Assembly: GCF_044466355.1 (NCBI RefSeq)
Contig: NZ_JBITMQ010000029.1
Location: forward strand, 1-52,661
DNA from: Actinophytocola sp044466355
GTDB lineage: Bacteria > Actinomycetota > Actinomycetes > Mycobacteriales > Pseudonocardiaceae
Direction of reading: 5' to 3'
DNA length: 52,661 nt
In this document: positions 49,301-52,661 of the stretch, one piece after another
Position numbering within the stretch: position 1 is the stretch's first letter
Layout of the letters: each line of letters starts with the position of its first letter
The notes under the pieces: generated by a model
Told to the model about the DNA's origin: nothing
Database searches by the model: none
Seen by the model: only the letters and a program-made list of their open reading frames with translations
Position numbers and translations under genes: made by a program

Positions 49301-51796
49301 ATGAGAACACTGGTGGTGGCAGGCAACGGGCCCGTCGGGCACCGGCTCGTGCGGGCGCTGCGAGACAAGGACGTGACCGGGCAGTGGCGGGTGGTCGTGT
49401 TCGCCGAGGAGTCCCGGCCCGCGTACGACCGCGTCGCGCTGACGTCCTACGTGGACACCTGGAACCCGCTCGACCTGCAGCTCGACGGCGCCACCTTCGA
49501 CGGCGACGACCTGGTGGACCTCCACCTCGGCGACCCGGTCACGGCGATCGACCGGGCGGGGAAGAAGGTCACCACCCGCGGCGGTGCGGTCGTGGGGTAC
49601 GACGCGCTCGTGCTCGCCACCGGGTCCTACCCGTTCGTGCCGCCGGTACCCGGCCACGACCTGCCCGGCTGCCACGTCTACCGGACCATCGAGGACCTCG
49701 ACGCGATCCGTGCGGACGCGGAGAAGGCCGCGCGCGGACGTCGTGCCGCGCTGGTGGTCGGCGGCGGTCTGCTCGGGTTGGAGGCCGCGAAGGCGTTGCG
49801 GGACATGGGACTTTCCCCGCACGTCGTCGAGCTGGCGCCGCGCCTGATGCCGCTGCAGGTCGACGACGGCGGCGGCGGGCTGCTGCGCATGCTGATCGAG
49901 CGGCTCGACGTGACCGTGCACCCCGGCACCGGCACCCAGTCCATCGACGAGGACCGGGGCCGCCTGCTCGCGAAGCTCGGCAACGGCACCGAACTGGACG
50001 TGGACCTGGTCGTGTTCTCCGCGGGGGTGCGGCCCCGGGACGAGCTGGCCCGCACGGCCGGGCTCGACGTGGGCGAACGCGGAGGCGTCGCGGTCGGCGC
50101 CGACTGCGTCACCAGCGACCCCGACATCTACGCCATCGGCGAGTGCGCGTGCGTCGACGGCGCCGTGTACGGGCTCGTCGCGCCCGGCAACGCGATGGCC
50201 GACGTGGTCGCCGACCGGCTCCTCGGCGGCGACGCCGTGTTCGAGAGCGGCGACACGTCGACCAAGCTGAAGCTGATGGGTGTGGACGTCGCGAGCTTCG
50301 GCGACGCGCACGCCCGCACCGAAGGCGCACTGGAGGTCGTGTTCAACGACGCGGTCGCGGGCACCTACAAGAAGCTCGTGGTGTCCGACGACGCGAAGAC
50401 GCTGCTCGGTGGTGTGCTCGTCGGTGACGCGGCGCAGTACCCGCTGCTGCGCCCGCTCGTCGGCCGCGACCTGCCGGGCGACCCGGCCGCCATGATCGCG
50501 CCGTCCGGCGGGGCCGCCGTCGGGATCGGTGCGTTGCCGGACGAGGCGCAGGTGTGTTCGTGCAACGCGGTGACCAAGGGCGCGATCAACGGCGCGATCG
50601 CGCAGGGCTGCGCGGACGTGCCCGCGCTCAAGTCGTGCACCAAGGCGGGCACCACGTGCGGGTCGTGCGTGCCGATGCTCAAGCAGCTGCTGGCCGCGGC
50701 GGGGGTCGAGCAGTCCAACGCGCTGTGCGAGCACTTCCCGCAGAAGCGTGCGGACCTGTTCGAGATCCTGCGTTCCACCGGCATCCACTCGTTCAGCGAG
50801 CTGGTCTCCCGCTACGGCACCGGCCGCGGCTGCGACATCTGCAAGCCCGCGGTCGCGTCCATGCTCGCGTCGCTGGGCAACGGGCACGTGCTCGACGGCG
50901 AGCAGGCCGCGTTGCAGGACACCAACGACCACTTCCTCGCGAACATGCAGCGCAACGGCACCTACTCGGTCGTGCCGCGCATCCCCGGCGGCGAGATCAC
51001 GCCCGAGAAGCTGATGGTGATCGCTCAGGTGGCACAGGACTTCGGGCTCTACACCAAGATCACCGGCGGGCAGCGGATCGACCTGTTCGGCGCGACCGTC
51101 GACCAGCTGCCCGCGATCTGGCGGCGGCTCGTCGACGCCGGGTTCGAGTCCGGGCACGCGTACGGCAAGGCGTTGCGGACCGTGAAGTCCTGCGTCGGTG
51201 ACACGTGGTGCCGCTACGGCGTGCAGGACTCGGTGCGGCTCGCGATCGACCTGGAGCTGCGGTACCGGGGGCTGCGGGCACCGCACAAGATCAAGGCCGC
51301 GGTGTCCGGCTGTGCCCGCGAGTGCGCGGAGGCGCGGTCGAAGGACTTCGGCGTGATCGCCACCGAGCACGGCTGGAACCTCTACGTCGGCGGCAACGGC
51401 GGCTTCACGCCCCGGCACGCGGAGCTGTTCGTGTCCGACGTGTCCACTGAGGAGCTTTATCGCTACGTCGACCGGTTCCTCATGTTCTACGTGCGCACGG
51501 CCGACCGGCTGCAGCGCACCGCCGCCTGGATCGAGGCCATGGACGGCGGGATCGAGCACCTGCGGGAGGTGATCGTGGCGGACACCCTCGGCATCTGCGA
51601 CGACCTGGACGCGGCGATGGCCAAGCACGTCGAGTCCTATGCGGACGAATGGGCGGGAGTACTCGACGACCCGGCGAAGCTCGCGCGGTTCACGTCGTTC
51701 GTGAACGCACCCGGCACCCCGGACCCGACGATCTCGTTCCGCGAGGAACGCGGCCAGCCGGTGCCGCTGGGCATGCCCGTGGCGGTGACGCGATGA
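49301..51796 (+). CDS. nirB: Nitrite reductase [NAD(P)H] large subunit
   Basis: An 831-residue assimilatory nitrite reductase reducing nitrite to ammonium with six electrons. FAD/NAD(P)H domains occupy about residues 1-400 (VVGGGLLGLEAAKALRDMG); a BFD [2Fe-2S] has Cys419, 421, 453 and 456; a further CDIC pair lies at 511/514. The siroheme-[4Fe-4S] ligands are Cys631, 637, 671 and 675 (CVGDTWC and CAREC). ATG 49301 is 4 bp after the narK stop. All redox motifs are intact. Confidence 0.95.
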   Translation: MRTLVVAGNGPVGHRLVRALRDKDVTGQWRVVVFAEESRPAYDRVALTSYVDTWNPLDLQLDGATFDGDDLVDLHLGDPVTAIDRAGKKVTTRGGAVVGYDALVLATGSYPFVPPVPGHDLPGCHVYRTIEDLDAIRADAEKAARGRRAALVVGGGLLGLEAAKALRDMGLSPHVVELAPRLMPLQVDDGGGGLLRMLIERLDVTVHPGTGTQSIDEDRGRLLAKLGNGTELDVDLVVFSAGVRPRDELARTAGLDVGERGGVAVGADCVTSDPDIYAIGECACVDGAVYGLVAPGNAMADVVADRLLGGDAVFESGDTSTKLKLMGVDVASFGDAHARTEGALEVVFNDAVAGTYKKLVVSDDAKTLLGGVLVGDAAQYPLLRPLVGRDLPGDPAAMIAPSGGAAVGIGALPDEAQVCSCNAVTKGAINGAIAQGCADVPALKSCTKAGTTCGSCVPMLKQLLAAAGVEQSNALCEHFPQKRADLFEILRSTGIHSFSELVSRYGTGRGCDICKPAVASMLASLGNGHVLDGEQAALQDTNDHFLANMQRNGTYSVVPRIPGGEITPEKLMVIAQVAQDFGLYTKITGGQRIDLFGATVDQLPAIWRRLVDAGFESGHAYGKALRTVKSCVGDTWCRYGVQDSVRLAIDLELRYRGLRAPHKIKAAVSGCARECAEARSKDFGVIATEHGWNLYVGGNGGFTPRHAELFVSDVSTEELYRYVDRFLMFYVRTADRLQRTAAWIEAMDGGIEHLREVIVADTLGICDDLDAAMAKHVESYADEWAGVLDDPAKLARFTSFVNAPGTPDPTISFREERGQPVPLGMPVAVTR

Positions 51797-52131
51797 CCAC
51801 CACACAGGCGTGGACGCGGGTCTGCGGGCTGGGCGACCTCATTCCCGACCGCGGGGTGGCGGCGCTGCTGGACGGCGGTGAGCAGGTGGCGATCTTCCTC
51901 ACCTCCGAGGGCGCCGTGCACGTCGTGTCCAATGTGGACCCGTGGAGCGGGGCGGCGGTGCTGTCGCGGGGGCTCGTCGGCGACCTCGGCGGTGTGCCGG
52001 TGGTGGCGTCGCCGATGCACAAGCAGCACTTCGACCTGCGTACGGGGGAGTGCGTGGACGACCCGGCCGTGTCGGTCGCGGTGTACCCGGTGCGGGTCGA
52101 GAACGACGACATCCTGGTCGGCCTGCCGTGA
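51793..52131 (+). CDS. nirD: Nitrite reductase small subunit
   Basis: A 112-residue Rieske-fold small subunit of NirBD (TRVCGLGDLIPDRGVAALLDGGEQVAIFLTSEGAVHVVSNVDPWSGAAVLSRGLVGDLGGVPVVASPMHKQHFDLRTGEC). As usual for NirD the iron-sulfur ligands of true Rieske proteins are not all kept: there is no complete CxH...CxxH pair. ATG overlaps the nirB stop; the last codon overlaps the next gene. Confidence 0.93.
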   Translation: MTTTQAWTRVCGLGDLIPDRGVAALLDGGEQVAIFLTSEGAVHVVSNVDPWSGAAVLSRGLVGDLGGVPVVASPMHKQHFDLRTGECVDDPAVSVAVYPVRVENDDILVGLP

Positions 52132-52545
52132 CCACCCCGCTGGCGGGCTACACGGTGGGCGTCACCGCCGCCCGCCGCGCCGACGAGCTCGGCGCACTGC
52201 TGGCACGGCGTGGTGCCACCGTCCAGTTCGGACCGGCGATCCGGCTCATCCCGCTCGCCGACGACGAGGACCTGCTGAGGCAGACGGAGGCCGTGATCGA
52301 CTCGCCACCGGACGTCGTGGTCGCGACGACCGGCATCGGGTTTCGCGGGTGGGTCGAGGCCGCGGAGGGCTGGGGACTCGGCGACGCGCTGCTCGCCGCG
52401 CTCGGCAGGGCGACCGTGCTCACGCGCGGCCCGAAGGCGAAGGGCGCGGTGCGCGCGGCCGGGTTGGTGGAGGCGTGGGCGCCCGCGTCGGAGGGGAGCG
52501 CGGAGCTGCTGGACTACCTGTTGGCACAGGGGGTTGCGGGGAAGC
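52128..52545 (+). CDS. nnaR: HemD-like regulator NnaR, 3' end cut off
   Basis: About 139 N-terminal residues of a uroporphyrinogen-III-synthase-like protein: GYTVGVTAARRADELGALLARRGATVQFGPAIRLIPLADDEDLLRQTEAVID and VVVATTGIGFRGWVEAAEGWG, then VLTRGPKAKGAVRAAGL. In actinobacterial nirBD operons this position holds NnaR, a HemD domain fused to a winged helix that works with GlnR on nitrate genes. Here the frame runs into a poly-G stretch, so the DNA-binding part cannot be seen; a plain HemD enzyme remains possible. GTG overlaps the nirD stop. Confidence 0.7.
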
Positions 52546-52661
52546 GGGGGGGGGGGGGGGGGGGGGGGGGTGTTGGGAGCTGGGCGGTCATGGCGGGGGC
52601 GCCGCGGTGGGGGGCGGGCTTGTGTGGTGCGACGGGGTGGGGATGGATGAGGAGGCCCATC
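52546..52661. other. Poly-G run and low-complexity contig end
   Basis: Twenty-five consecutive G are followed by about 90 bases of G-rich sequence that does not continue the HemD reading frame sensibly. This looks like a sequencing or assembly artefact at a contig end rather than genomic sequence. Confidence 0.75.

Noticed and set aside
47702..51805. Very long antisense reading frame opposite narK and nirB
   Set aside because: It is a GC-bias shadow: histidine/arginine/aspartate-rich with no recognisable domain, while the sense genes are clear.

Overview
The window is high-GC actinobacterial DNA, probably from the Pseudonocardiaceae (Lentzea/Saccharothrix/Actinosynnema-like). This is an inference from the gene content: F420/LLM oxidoreductases, an AfsR/SARP regulator, a SigE-family sigma factor, an NnaR-type nitrate regulator, many GTG starts, and 4-bp ATGA/GTGA overlaps. 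No rRNA, tRNA, CRISPR array or intact insertion sequence was found. The right edge looks like a contig end: a run of 25 G (52546-52570) followed by G-rich low-complexity sequence that cuts the last gene.

Layout. 97-1760: FMN reductase and luciferase-like monooxygenase behind a MarR-type operator. 1789-5489: PAP2 phosphatase, divergent from a MacB-like ABC exporter, with tandem palindromes between them. 6429-16010: one long operon with a BMP-type nucleoside importer, a nucleoside phosphorylase, a DszC-like flavoprotein and MtnA/MtnC/MtnB/MtnD. Together these read as uptake of methylthioadenosine and its salvage to the methionine keto-acid. A frameshifted unknown gene follows. 17082-20381: FetB-like permease and a secreted DUF6351-type protein, separated by a 22-bp-period inverted repeat array. 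20378-22888: VOC protein with a leaderless ArsR, then a decayed locus (short creatininase-like gene, broken GntR gene) interrupted by 114-bp repeats that themselves contain a transposase fragment. 22948-32905: housekeeping and small genes (NDH-2, LysR, PoxB, TmrB-like ATPase, DDN-type protein, SigE-family sigma with membrane partner, FBP protein, putative TetR-like regulator). 32909-38927: a GntR-controlled CoA pathway (acyl-CoA dehydrogenase, CaiB transferase, MmgE/PrpD, MaoC hydratase, CitE-like lyase) that fits itaconate/mesaconate-type C5-dicarboxylate breakdown to acetyl-CoA and pyruvate. 38937-44130: ArsR with LLM oxidoreductase, frameshifted PP2C phosphatase, a 25-residue peptide with eight cysteines, an AfsR-like regulator and a hydrolase remnant. 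44255-end: assimilatory nitrate/nitrite operon (Mo reductase, FAD/[2Fe-2S] partner, NarK, NirB, NirD, truncated NnaR).

The most unusual features are two non-coding repeat systems. The first is a 114-bp repeat family, nine units in two clusters. Each unit carries a sequence matching or closely resembling the PafBC/RecA-NDp DNA-damage promoter, then a G/C palindrome and a conserved tail. One cluster sits inside the 5' end of a permease gene in the salvage operon. The second is a roughly 410-bp palindromic array of about 18 half-sites spaced 22 bp apart. The importer-coupled Mtn operon with its DszC-like enzyme and the Cys-rich peptide are the best protein-level candidates for new biology. Several genes are interrupted by single-base frameshifts, so assembly error and real decay both need to be considered.
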